A stretch of 64,000 nucleotides of DNA from positions 62,001 to 126,000 of the forward strand of contig CAZFRM010000009.1 of NCBI GenBank assembly GCA_964521255.1, given 5' to 3'. The stretch is from ZC4RG29 sp964521255 (lineage in GTDB: Bacteria > Bacteroidota > Bacteroidia > Cytophagales > Cyclobacteriaceae). The position numbers and the translations under genes are program-made. The stretch's first letter is position 1; every line of letters starts with the position of its first letter. This document shows positions 17,931 through 26,700 of this stretch, piece by piece. Under the pieces are notes generated by a model that saw only the letters and a program-made list of their open reading frames with translations, did no database searches and was not told the origin of the DNA.

Positions 17931-18476
17931 ATGAAATTGACGAGATTATTATTCATCGTTGGACTCTTAATTTCATGTTCTGCGCAGGAACAAAAAAAAG
18001 AGTACTTTGACAATGGGCAATTGAAGGAGCAGATTCCGTACAAAAACAACACCCTTAATGGAGAATATCAGACCTTTTATGAAAGTGGTCAATTAAGAGC
18101 TCAGGGCATTTACAAAAATGGAAAGATGACTGGCTCTTGGAAGTATTGGTACTTGAATGGCCATCTTCTGAGCGAGGCTTCATATAATGATGAAGGAGAA
18201 TTAATTGACCTTAAGGCATGGGATGATTCTGGAAAGCAAACGATAAAGGATTGTACTGGAAAAGCCATTCTTTTGTATCCCGATGGAAAGCAAATGAGTC
18301 AAGTTTCCTATAGAAAATGTAAAATGCATGGTCAATGGATTACATGGTTTGAGAATGGGCAGATTGAAAATGAAATCTATTACGAAGAGGGAATTCCTGT
18401 GGGTACGTGGAAATATTGGAATCCTGATGGGACTATTCAAAAAGTTGAGAGGTATGATAAGGGAGTATTCCGATAA
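17931..18476 (+). CDS. MORN_2/YwqK-type lipoprotein, candidate immunity protein of RHS cassette 2
   Basis: 181 residues. A lipoprotein signal (MKLTRLLFIVGLLISCSAQ) is followed by about six MORN_2-type repeats with the motif YxxGQLxxxxxYKxGxxxGxW, for example YFDNGQLKEQIPYKN, FYESGQLRAQGIYKNGKMTG and WFENGQIENEIYYEEGIPVG. MORN_2 proteins of the YwqK family are known or proposed antitoxins of polymorphic toxins and are frequent beside RHS genes in Bacteroidota. It lies six bases behind the RHS tip. The lipid anchor suggests it protects at the membrane or in the periplasm. Fold and family are fairly sure; the immunity role is inferred from position. Confidence 0.82.
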   Translation: MKLTRLLFIVGLLISCSAQEQKKEYFDNGQLKEQIPYKNNTLNGEYQTFYESGQLRAQGIYKNGKMTGSWKYWYLNGHLLSEASYNDEGELIDLKAWDDSGKQTIKDCTGKAILLYPDGKQMSQVSYRKCKMHGQWITWFENGQIENEIYYEEGIPVGTWKYWNPDGTIQKVERYDKGVFR

Positions 18477-18584
18477 ACAAGAATAATAGTTATGTCTATG
18501 GCATGGGTGATGTCATAAGAGTTCAACAAACGCAGGGAGGTGTACCAACAGATTGTCTAGTAATTCAAACTGGGCCTTCCGCCT

Positions 18585-18615
18585 CCGTTGAGTCTCCTGT
18601 TAGGGGACTCAACGG
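18585..18615 (+). terminator. Cassette-end hairpin 2
   Basis: The same perfect 10-bp stem as at 16395 (CCGTTGAGTC with GACTCAACGG), again about 110 bases behind the candidate immunity gene and about 110 bases before the MPLRLAAIL gene. The flanks of the two copies are also alike for roughly 170 bases, so the hairpin belongs to a conserved right-hand cassette border. Confidence 0.6.
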
Positions 18616-18720
18616 ACTAGACACTTTCAATCGCAGTAGGTCTTCGTTTCGAGACTCCGTGATGTAAAAATATTATTATTTCGTTCTACATAAAATGCCA
18701 GTCATTACTTATTTTTAACT

Positions 18721-20238
18721 ATGCCTCTCCGTTTAGCTGCCATCTTATTCCTACTCCCGTGCTGTTGGCAAATACAGGCTCAGTCATTGGATAGTCTTTT
18801 GGAAAAACAGGTTCAACGGATACATTCATTGGATACTATTTTTCAGAAAACGTCTTTGCCGGATAGCCTATTTGCCGGACAGTCGGGTATCAGTCAAAAA
18901 TCGCTGCATTCGTTAGACTCCATTCAAACAGCGGCCGGCGCTTCTTTTAATAGGCTGAAATACTCCTATGATTCTGTCAGTACGGTTGCCGCTAAAGCAA
19001 CGGGACGCCTTCAGCAGCGCATCGACAGCCTGAACAATCTCAATTTTTCAACAGCCAGCCTGGTGAGCAGGCTGGATAGTGTAAACCAATGGAAAGATCA
19101 GAAGCTCAGCGCCATTCAATCCAAAGCAGATTCTTTAAAGGAGAAGGTCAATAATAAAATTCAATCGCTTAACCTGCCGGATGAGTTGCGTGAGAAAACA
19201 TCACAACTAACTTCCATGATGGATAAGCTGAACGTATCATTGCCTGATGCAGCTTTTCCTGATCTGAATTTCGGAAAAGATATGTCAATTGATCTTCCGG
19301 GCGTAAACACTTCATTGCCTGGGCTTGATAATTCTCTTCCCGGTTTGCCCAATACACCGGGCGTAAATCTTCCTTCCGGAGACCTGAATGGCCTTACAGA
19401 CCAGGGCAAATCTTACCAGGCCAAAATTCCTCAAAACATTCCAACCGGTATGGAAGACATTTCTGCCGTCATTGAAAAACAGGCGGGTGAAGTTGTACCG
19501 TTGGGTGAAATACAAAAACAAATAGGAGAGGCGGATCAGTTGAAGGAAATGGCCGGTCAGTTAAGCGACCAGGAGGCACTTCGGCAAAAATTAAAAGAAG
19601 AAGTACAACAACAGGCTATTGATCACTTCGCCGGTAAGGAACAACAATTGCAACAGGCTATGGAGCAAATGGCAAAGCTCAAGCGCAAATATTCAAGCCT
19701 GAACAGTCTGAGTGAAATACCAAAGAAGCGGCCTAACGAAATGAGAGGTAAACCATTTATCGAACGGGTTGTTCCTGGTATCGCTCTTCAGCTTCAAACG
19801 AAAAATGATCATATCCTTACCGATTTCAACCTGTATGTTGGCTATCGGTTCACGGGCCGTTTTACCAGTGGCGCCGGCTGGAACCAGCGCATAGGGTATG
19901 ATACAAAACAGTATACATGGAGCCCGTCAGAAATGAGCATCTACGGGCCAAGAGCATTTTCTGAGTTCAGGCTGGGCAACGGATTTTATCCCCGTGCTGA
20001 AGTTGAAGTGATGAATGCGTTCGTTCCTCCGCTTATCCATAGAGCCACACCCGACGCCGGTCAGCGTGAGTGGGTGTGGGGTGCTTTTGTTGGGATGAAG
20101 AAAGAGTATCGGTTCATCAAAAATGTGAAAGGCACTGCGCTTATCATGTTCCGGCTTTTCAATCCAGATCACAAAAGTCCCTATGCCGATGTATTGAATG
20201 CCCGTTTCGGTTTTGAATTCCCTGCGAAGCAGAAATGA
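18721..20238 (+). CDS. Exported coiled-coil protein with C-terminal beta-rich domain
   Basis: 505 residues. A signal peptide (1-20, ending IQAQ) is followed by a long region of heptad-like Ser/Leu/Lys/Gln-rich sequence (about 25-160), a Gly/Pro/Leu-rich linker with repeated LPGL motifs (about 175-220), a second coiled coil (about 240-335) and a C-terminal beta-rich domain (about 345-505) that alternates like an outer membrane barrel (FNLYVGYRFTGRFTSGAGW, FVGMKKEYRFIKNV). No family was recognised. Its start is duplicated at 16535, so it is the fixed gene to the right of the RHS cassette slot. It may anchor or assist the RHS product at the cell surface, which is inference. Confidence 0.72.
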   Translation: MPLRLAAILFLLPCCWQIQAQSLDSLLEKQVQRIHSLDTIFQKTSLPDSLFAGQSGISQKSLHSLDSIQTAAGASFNRLKYSYDSVSTVAAKATGRLQQRIDSLNNLNFSTASLVSRLDSVNQWKDQKLSAIQSKADSLKEKVNNKIQSLNLPDELREKTSQLTSMMDKLNVSLPDAAFPDLNFGKDMSIDLPGVNTSLPGLDNSLPGLPNTPGVNLPSGDLNGLTDQGKSYQAKIPQNIPTGMEDISAVIEKQAGEVVPLGEIQKQIGEADQLKEMAGQLSDQEALRQKLKEEVQQQAIDHFAGKEQQLQQAMEQMAKLKRKYSSLNSLSEIPKKRPNEMRGKPFIERVVPGIALQLQTKNDHILTDFNLYVGYRFTGRFTSGAGWNQRIGYDTKQYTWSPSEMSIYGPRAFSEFRLGNGFYPRAEVEVMNAFVPPLIHRATPDAGQREWVWGAFVGMKKEYRFIKNVKGTALIMFRLFNPDHKSPYADVLNARFGFEFPAKQK

Positions 20239-20290
20239 AGAATCAAAGAAGTGCAGGATTTTCCTTAATTTTAACAAAAATGCTGTCGTT

Positions 20291-20662
20291 ATGAAAAATG
20301 AGGATAAAATAGTAGAGCTATTAGCTGAAACCCTGTTGAAGCAAGACAGGCAGGAGGCTTTGCTGGAAAAACACGGGGCTTTATTGGAAAAGCATGGAGC
20401 TATATTAGAAAAGCTGGTTGTTGGCCAGGAAAAACATGGAGCAATATTGGAAAAGCTGGTTGTTGGCCAGGAAAAACATGGAGCAATACTGGAAAAGCTG
20501 GTTGTTGGCCAGGAAAAGCACGCAACGTTGTTTGAAACAATGACATACGAGCTTAAAGGTTTACGTGAAGACTTTCACAAAATGAACGATCATTTGCTCA
20601 TCCGTCAGGAAAAAATGGAAGAGCGGATTAGCCGTCTTGAAGACAAAGTATTCAAAAGTTAG
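20291..20662 (+). CDS. Coiled-coil protein with 14-residue tandem repeats
   Basis: 123 residues from the ATG at 20291. An earlier in-frame start at 20198 overlaps the previous gene and is unlikely. The protein is soluble, charged and almost wholly helical. In the middle the unit LEKLVVGQEKHGAI is repeated three times at the protein level, preceded by shorter LLEKHGA copies, and encoded by a 42-base tandem repeat (20403-20523). The C-terminal part (MKGLREDF to ISRLEDKVF) continues the coiled coil. The function is unknown. The near-perfect DNA repeat suggests repeat number can change by slippage. Confidence 0.7.
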   Translation: MKNEDKIVELLAETLLKQDRQEALLEKHGALLEKHGAILEKLVVGQEKHGAILEKLVVGQEKHGAILEKLVVGQEKHATLFETMTYELKGLREDFHKMNDHLLIRQEKMEERISRLEDKVFKS

Positions 20663-20797
20663 TACACCGTCGCAAAAATAAACATACAATACACCTCGCT
20701 AAACCATAGTGAACCAATGGATTATACCCAGCATGCGTGTACCGGTATTTTTGCTATGGCGCACTCGTGATAATACACATTAGCTGGTTTGTAGTAA

Positions 20798-20935
20798 ATC
20801 CCGGACTTTCTTCCATCGGACGTAAGCAAAGATAAGGTAAATGAAATCCAGGATCAGATATTATATAAAGCTGATACCCCTAGACCATTAGCGGATACGT
20901 TACAACAACTGCCGGTGAACCTGGAACCCAAATAA
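20798..20935 (+). pseudogene. Short coding-like remnant of unknown origin
   Basis: A frame of 46 codons without a start reads PSDVSKDKVNEIQDQILY and then ADTPRPLADTLQQLP before a TAA. It looks like protein sequence, with even composition and amphipathic helices, but it is closed upstream by TAG and TAA and has no ATG. The rest of 20663-20962 shows nothing recognisable. This is probably the tail of a lost gene, and the call is weak. Confidence 0.25.
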
Positions 20936-20962
20936 TGACCGGATCAAAAAAACCGGTTCACA

Positions 20963-21391
20963 TCATAACATGTTCTTTGCGTATTGTTCAATAAATTTTT
21001 TTGGCGTAATCACAGGTAGTTGTTGTGATACTTTTTGGAAGTCTTTCAGGTTGTTGGTAATGAAGAGATCGAGTGTATCTTCCTGGAGAGCAGTGAAATA
21101 TTGAAATGCATCTTCAAGATCATTGAAGGAGGAATCGAGCGAGTTTCGCAAAGTGTATTTGTATGTCGGTAGAATCGAAATAAAACGAAGGTAATCACCT
21201 AAAAGTTTACGGGTTTCTGATGCCGAAACACTCTTGCGGATTACATAAGCCAATGTATAGAAAGACGATGAAGAGGTATATCCATCAACATTACCTTCTT
21301 CGCATATTTTCAGCACATCAGATGAATATTTATTTCGATCAAGGAGGTGATCGAGAAAAATATTGGTATCCAGGAATATTTTATAGGCCAT
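20963..21391 (-). CDS. PIN-domain toxin (VapC-like ribonuclease)
   Basis: 142 residues. It opens with the PIN signature IFLDTNIFLDHLLDR, whose first Asp is a metal ligand, continues with an acidic residue in NSSLDS/FNDLEDAFQYFTAL (the second PIN acidic site) and ends with the third (LFITNNLKDF). PIN-domain toxins cleave RNA and are held inactive by a partner antitoxin. The gene overlaps the upstream antitoxin gene by 11 bases on the minus strand, the usual coupling of a type II toxin-antitoxin operon. The three acidic positions seem intact, so it may be active. Confidence 0.88.
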   Translation of the reverse strand: MAYKIFLDTNIFLDHLLDRNKYSSDVLKICEEGNVDGYTSSSSFYTLAYVIRKSVSASETRKLLGDYLRFISILPTYKYTLRNSLDSSFNDLEDAFQYFTALQEDTLDLFITNNLKDFQKVSQQLPVITPKKFIEQYAKNML

Positions 21392-21620
21392 GCTTTTCCC
21401 GGTAGTATTCTTTGTAAATATCCTTATCAGTCAACTTGCCGAATTTTCTTTTAAGTAACCCCCTGGAGGCATCCACTACGGATTGTTTTGATTTTTTTCC
21501 GGGAAGGCCTCTCAGGAAATTTTCTATTACCGATGACAGGCTTTCGGATGTTTTGCCGACATGTTCTTTTGCTTTTTTTACGGTTTGCTGATCGATCGTT
21601 AATGTGAGCTTTGTTTTCAT
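21381..21620 (-). CDS. DUF6364-type antitoxin of the PIN toxin
   Basis: About 79 residues from the ATG at 21620, which begins MKTKLTLTIDQQTVKKAKEH. A longer frame from 21656 adds 12 residues of poor quality. The N-terminus is a ribbon-helix-helix-like beta-strand and helix (KLTLTIDxxxVKKAKxxA), followed by SESLSSVIENFL and a tail that would wrap the toxin. Such proteins bind DNA as dimers and usually repress their own operon. It precedes the PIN gene and overlaps it, so the two are translated together. Confidence 0.82.
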   Translation of the reverse strand: MKTKLTLTIDQQTVKKAKEHVGKTSESLSSVIENFLRGLPGKKSKQSVVDASRGLLKRKFGKLTDKDIYKEYYREKHGL

Positions 21621-21673
21621 ATAGCACGTGTATTTCAACAAAGATACGTATTTCATATAAGAGCAGCCATTAT

Positions 21674-21814
21674 TTATTAATCGTTTAGTGATTTAGTGCT
21701 ACTTATATAGTTCATTCAAAGATCTATGATACAAACGAAAAAATGGCAGCAAGCAAATGGCAATAGGCAATTTTGTCTCTGCGATTGCCTACTTCTCAAC
21801 ATTGGTTAATATCT
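21674..21814 (+). repeat. Interspersed palindromic repeat, copy B (internally shortened)
   Basis: This copy has the same left end (TTATTAATCGTTTAGTGAT) and middle as copy A at 5586. It lacks part of the GGCAATAGG/TTGCCTATT hairpin arm and stops after CAACATTGGTTAATATCTG, without the distal ATGATGCTCTCA end. It lies just upstream of the toxin-antitoxin operon, so it may affect that promoter. Confidence 0.8.
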
Positions 21815-21864
21815 GGAAATCCATAGCACAAATCACAGAGGAGACGCAGTGGATCGCAAAGAAA

Positions 21865-21912
21865 ATACCTCCGTGTAACTTTGTGCTTCTTTGAGGCCTT
21901 TGTGTAATAACT
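21865..21912 (+). repeat. 48-bp interspersed repeat, copy 1
   Basis: These 48 bases differ at only four positions from 61507-61554. The core word is GTGTAACTTTGTGCTTCTT. The surrounding bases (CACAGAGGAGACGCAG, AAAGAAAATACC) resemble the CACGAAGGCACAAAG-type repeats seen at 50332. It does not code. Sequence 21913-22086, up to the next gene, shows nothing else. Confidence 0.75.
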
Positions 21913-22086
21913 GCATTCCTCTTAACTTAATAACATTGCAGAAACCCTGGATGGAATAAGCCCGCCGTCTCAACACACAATAAAGTTGTGTTCATTTAAT
22001 GTGCATTCATTGCCGCCAGGTGCATTCTGTCTTTGTTGCGTTTGACAAAATTCCGTTGCGTATTATTCTTGAAGAATGTTTTTACC

Positions 22087-23127
22087 ATGAAACATACAAA
22101 ATCCAAAGAACTCGCTAGCTCAATGATGAATAATAGTAACACCAGCGGGTATGCCATCCTGCATGCTGCTTTCTTATTGATTGTTGCACTTTTTGTCTGC
22201 TCCTGCAAAGACGACGATAACCCGGATCCGGATTGTGACACTTTTTCACAGGAGAATGCTACATGTTTTTGTGCCGGGCATCCGGATGATGCCGCCTGCA
22301 AAGATGAGGAGGATGAAGAAGAAGATGATGATCTGGAGCCGTTCATTATCACACAAATGAATGGAGAACCTGCCGGTCTCTCTCCTCATCCAACCAATGG
22401 TACACTCTGGTGCAGCACCTTCATCATAGGCACATCGTTATATGTGATCGATCGCGAATCGGATTCTCCGCAAGATGTCATGATGTATGACCTGGATGAA
22501 GATGAAGGATGGCAACAGGCCGCGGGTTTTCCGGGAACGGGATATGGTTTGGTTGGTTCCGCCAACGGAAAGGGCTACGCAAGTTCATATGCATCAAAGA
22601 AGTTCTGGGAATACGACACAGTGAATGATAAGTGGAATGCTTTGGAGGACCTTCCCTTTGGACCCGGTAATGTGCATTGGGTAGAATACGAAAATAAATT
22701 CTATGTACCCGCCTGGGGTGGAATGTATGCGTTCGATCCCGCCACCAAAGACTGGACGAATATCTACGATGAAGGCCTCACCGGTACTTTTGATGGCGTT
22801 TTTATTATCGGCAGTGTTATATACTGGTATAGTATCAACGGGGATGATATTTATTCATTCGACCTGTCTGACAACTCAACCGAAAGTCATCCGCTTCCGG
22901 AAGGTTTCAACATCAATACAAGTTTCGCCAGTCCGTTCACACTGGGAAATCATGCGTATGTCATCGATCGTTATGACGTATGGACGTTTGATCCGGATAC
23001 AAATACCTGGTCTGTTGAGGAAGACGCCTTGTCAAACGGAATTTACCCGCTGGATGTACAAGTGAAAGGTAACACTGCCTACCTGGTTTCCAGTACAGGA
23101 CATTTGTTCCAATTGTCAGAGAAATAA
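22087..23127 (+). CDS. Kelch-like beta-propeller lipoprotein
   Basis: About 346 residues from the ATG at 22087. Earlier in-frame starts would put 18 residues before MKHTKSKEL. A hydrophobic stretch ends in VCSCKDDDN, a lipobox. A Cys-rich acidic linker follows (CFCAGHPDDAACKDEEDEEEDDD), then five or six Kelch-like blades (WCSTFIIGTSLYVIDRES, YEFDxxxNKW-type turns, FDPDTNTWSVEEDAL). The protein is exposed on the cell surface or in the periplasm. Two other Kelch lipoproteins lie at 54674 and 56221 but belong to a different subgroup. Confidence 0.82.
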   Translation: MKHTKSKELASSMMNNSNTSGYAILHAAFLLIVALFVCSCKDDDNPDPDCDTFSQENATCFCAGHPDDAACKDEEDEEEDDDLEPFIITQMNGEPAGLSPHPTNGTLWCSTFIIGTSLYVIDRESDSPQDVMMYDLDEDEGWQQAAGFPGTGYGLVGSANGKGYASSYASKKFWEYDTVNDKWNALEDLPFGPGNVHWVEYENKFYVPAWGGMYAFDPATKDWTNIYDEGLTGTFDGVFIIGSVIYWYSINGDDIYSFDLSDNSTESHPLPEGFNINTSFASPFTLGNHAYVIDRYDVWTFDPDTNTWSVEEDALSNGIYPLDVQVKGNTAYLVSSTGHLFQLSEK

Positions 23128-23156
23128 CTCCAGGCTTTCATTATTCTCATCACCAC

Positions 23157-23345
23157 CCTGTCTAGTCCCTCCGTTAAGTAGCATGTTAAGAAACTCAACG
23201 GGATTAAAAGGCTGAACATGGGCTGGCACTGGCCCGCCACAACTTCATGAAGCAGAAACTTTCCATTCAGCACGATCGACATCAAAGAAGCAGGCTACGT
23301 ATTTGTTTACCTGGGTTATGACAATGCATCGAACAATTGACTTGA
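23157..23345 (+). pseudogene. Vestigial third RHS cassette junction
   Basis: A degraded copy of the cassette-end hairpin (CCGTTAAGTA with AACTCAACGG, 23171-23201) is followed about 50 bases later by GAAGCAGAAACTTT and a segment that reads FSTIDIKEAGYVFVYLGYDN in one frame. It then stops resembling RHS at about 23345. The order hairpin, then RHS segment is that of the junction between cassettes 1 and 2. No RHS core follows. This is the footprint of a lost cassette 4.5 kb from the intact array. Confidence 0.7.
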
Positions 23346-23757
23346 AGTACACCGCCGGCAGTTACAATTTAATGTCCTTGTTTAGATAATTTATTCTGCA
23401 AAGTAAAAACCCATCATACCTTGTCCACCTTGCATTACAAAACCTTACAATAGGTGCATACTTTTAAAGTGTGGTGCTTTTTTTCTTTCATTGTTTAGTG
23501 TGATTTGATCTTATCTCACTCCGGGCCTCCACTACCAACTGAACAGATTTACTGTACCTCAGGGAACCACAAGCAAACAAGTTGGTACAACATTGAATAT
23601 CTGATTTAAATCATGCTATACACCAATTCAAAATCATTGAATTAGTTACTCCCGGGAAGTACTTTATGCTATTGTGTTTCATAAAACATAAAGACACAAT
23701 GAAACTACCAGCATGTTTTTCATCCCCTTATTTCCAAACTTAAAATAACCTATTGAA
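23346..23757. other. Non-coding stretch upstream of the secreted metzincin-like gene
   Basis: About 410 AT-rich bases without a gene-like frame on either strand. It must hold the promoter of the large secreted protein downstream, but I see no clear TAnnTTTG element and no strong hairpin. Confidence 0.4.
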
Positions 23758-26700
23758 ATGAAAACTACCCTCTCTCTCAGGAAAGGCCTTGTAAAAAAGG
23801 CCCGGTGTAATGCATGGCATGTACTGCCAGCCATCTTATCAGTAGTGAAAAAGCAGAAGATGCTGCTGATAGGTTTTTTCTTATCCCACATTTTCTTATC
23901 CTCGTTTGCTCAGGAGACCACCGTTTTCTTTTCAGGATATGATTCGTGTCATATTCATGCTCCACAACAGTTTCCTTTTGCTCTAAGAGCTGTCAGTGTG
24001 GGTTCGCCGGTGGTACGGGTGGCTTATGTAATTCCTTCTAACCGGGCAGCACAACCAAATGGAGTGGTCTATTTGCAAAACGCCATTAAAACAGGACAAC
24101 AATGGTATAAAGAGCAGATGGAACAGAATGGCTTTGGAGCCAAGACATTTGTTTTTGAGACAGATTCAGACGCAGTAACGCCATTGATTCATGTGGTGCA
24201 TGTTAATGAGACAGATGATTTTTTACGTGGTGATATTTGGGGCAGAACCATCCAGGCGGCCAGTAACGCTGGCATTACTGTATGGGCATCAGGAGAACTG
24301 TGGGTGCTGATCCCGGAAGCGCATCTGATGCTACCCGATGGTACAGTTACAGGCGGGGCCGCCTTAGGAGCGGGTTCTGGTACAGGTAATAGTCCGGGCG
24401 TCGCTATGCTTGGTAGTGATGCTTTGCCTTTCTTTCTACCGGAATTGATGACAGATGATACTCCTTATGATGGTAAGGTGTTACCTGATCTTGGATCTTT
24501 TCCCATGAAACAGGATATGACAGCTCCCTGGTTTGAAGGCAATAGCTTTAGTTCAGTAGCATCATCACGACTGGGTGCTTTATTTCATGAAATGGGACAT
24601 GCTTTTGGTCTTGCGCACGACTACCGGAATGATAATAATTTCCACGGCAATTTGATGTTTAATGGTCTGCGTGGTATTCGGGGTAGTCTTTTTCCGGAAA
24701 AGTACCCGCAGGATTATACCCGGCTGGAGTATGCTTCTGCCTTGATTCTTAACGTGAGTCATTATTTTAACAAAGACAAAAGCGTAACATCTTCTCCTGT
24801 CGTTTCCTATTTTATTCCTCCCTTTAATATTCCGCAACAAGGGCATCTGCGTATTTTGTTTCAGGCTTCGGATGATGATTCCCTCAGCCTGGCACATTTA
24901 AGATACAGGGGAGATGTTGTTGCTGAAATGGTGTTGAAAGGCGGTAACGTAGATACCACTTTTGCTGTGCCCTACTTTACGCAGGGTGATACCAACCCCT
25001 ATACCCTGGCAGTGCATGACAAGCAGGGAAACACAAGTTATAGTAATTTGCAAATCAATGTTCAGGCTGGGTTTAACCAATCCCCTATTCCCTTTATCCG
25101 GGTTGATCCTCCTGTGCCGGGAGTGAATCAGCCAATTAGGTTAGACGCATCACAATCACAGGATGTGGATCATCCTCTTTCATCCGTGCTGGCGGAATGG
25201 GATGTAGACAATGATGGCCAATTTGATACCGAACCCAGTTCCGACATGATGGTGCAGTACCATTATGAAAATCCGGGGAATTATTTGATCAGGCTGAAAT
25301 TAACAGACCCTGATGGTGCTCAGACAATTTCCACCCCGGTGAGCATCAACATTCCCGGCGAAAAGAAAATTGCTGTGGAAAGTTTCACGCTGTTCAATGT
25401 AGACAAGGATGAAGATGTGGCTGATTTGAAAGAAGGTACGGTGATTGATCTCACTGCATGGGAAGGAAAGAAATTCAGCGTACGTGCCAATACCTCTCCC
25501 GGGATGATCGACCGTGTAGCGTTTGACCTTAAAGGTCCGATTACCCATCAACAGGAGGAAAAAACATTGCCCTATATGCTTTTCGGAGAAAACTCCAAAG
25601 GAAACATTATCGGCAGAAAGTTACAGGTGGGCGAATACACGTTAACGGCTACACCATTCTCTGCTTCAGAACAGGGAATTGCATTAACAATTTCGTTTCA
25701 GGTAATACCGGAAAGCAATGAACCTTCAATCGTGCGCGACAAAACCCTTGGGGGGACACATGATGACCATCTTTACGCTGCTATTCTTACCCAGGACGGA
25801 GGTTATTTGTTGGCAGGAAGTTCCATTTCACCTGCTTCAGGAGATAAAAGTGATAACAGCAAAGGTATAGACTACTGGGTCGTTAAAACGGATGACCGTG
25901 GGAATAAAGTTTGGGACAAAACCTTTGGCCGTGACTACAATGATGAACCCCGCAGCATAATCTCTGCCCATGATGGTGGCTACCTGGTGGCAGGATCGTC
26001 CAGCTATGATGATTTCGGAAACGAGATTGACTATTGGATCATTAAAATAGATGAACAAGGTAACAGCATATGGGACAAAACTTATGGTGGGACAGGAAGG
26101 GATATTCTTCGCACAGCAATCGCCATTCCCAGAGGAGGTTACCTGCTGGGCGGCGATTCAGAAGCTAATGCCTCCGGGGATAAAAGTGAGAACAGCAGAG
26201 GAGCAAGTGACTATTGGATAGTCAAAATCGATAACCAGGGTAATAAAGTATGGGACAGAACTATCGGAGGAGCGGGAGATGACCTATTGTACAGCATAAT
26301 TACTACAAATGATGGAGGTTGGCTTCTGGGTGGATTGTCCACATCGGATGCATCCGGGGAGAAAAGTGAAAACGGTAAAGGTTCAGTTGATTTCTGGATA
26401 GTAAAAATTGACAGTTTCGGAAACATAGTATGGGACAAAACCATCGGGGGAAATGGTCATGATTCATTTGACAGCGCAGTGCCCACTGCCGATGGAGGCT
26501 ATTTGCTGGCCGGCTCTTCTAACTCTGATATTTCCGGAGATAAAAGTGAGGCCGGCAAGGGGGATTTTGACTTTTGGATAGTAAAAACCAATGCACAAGG
26601 CCATGTACAATGGGACAAAACTATTGGAGGAAGCAGTAGTGAATCATTTACCAGTGCCGTCCTGACTCCTGATGGAGGCTATCTGCTGGGGGGCGTCTCC

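Noticed and set aside
18480..18575. Plus-strand frame reading YVYGMGDVIRVQQTQGG behind the MORN_2 gene
   Set aside because: Protein-like but short, without a start and not supported by a second copy in cassette 1; could be a tip remnant, evidence too thin to list.
20403..20523. Possible CRISPR array
   Set aside because: The 42-base units follow each other without spacers and encode a coiled coil in frame.
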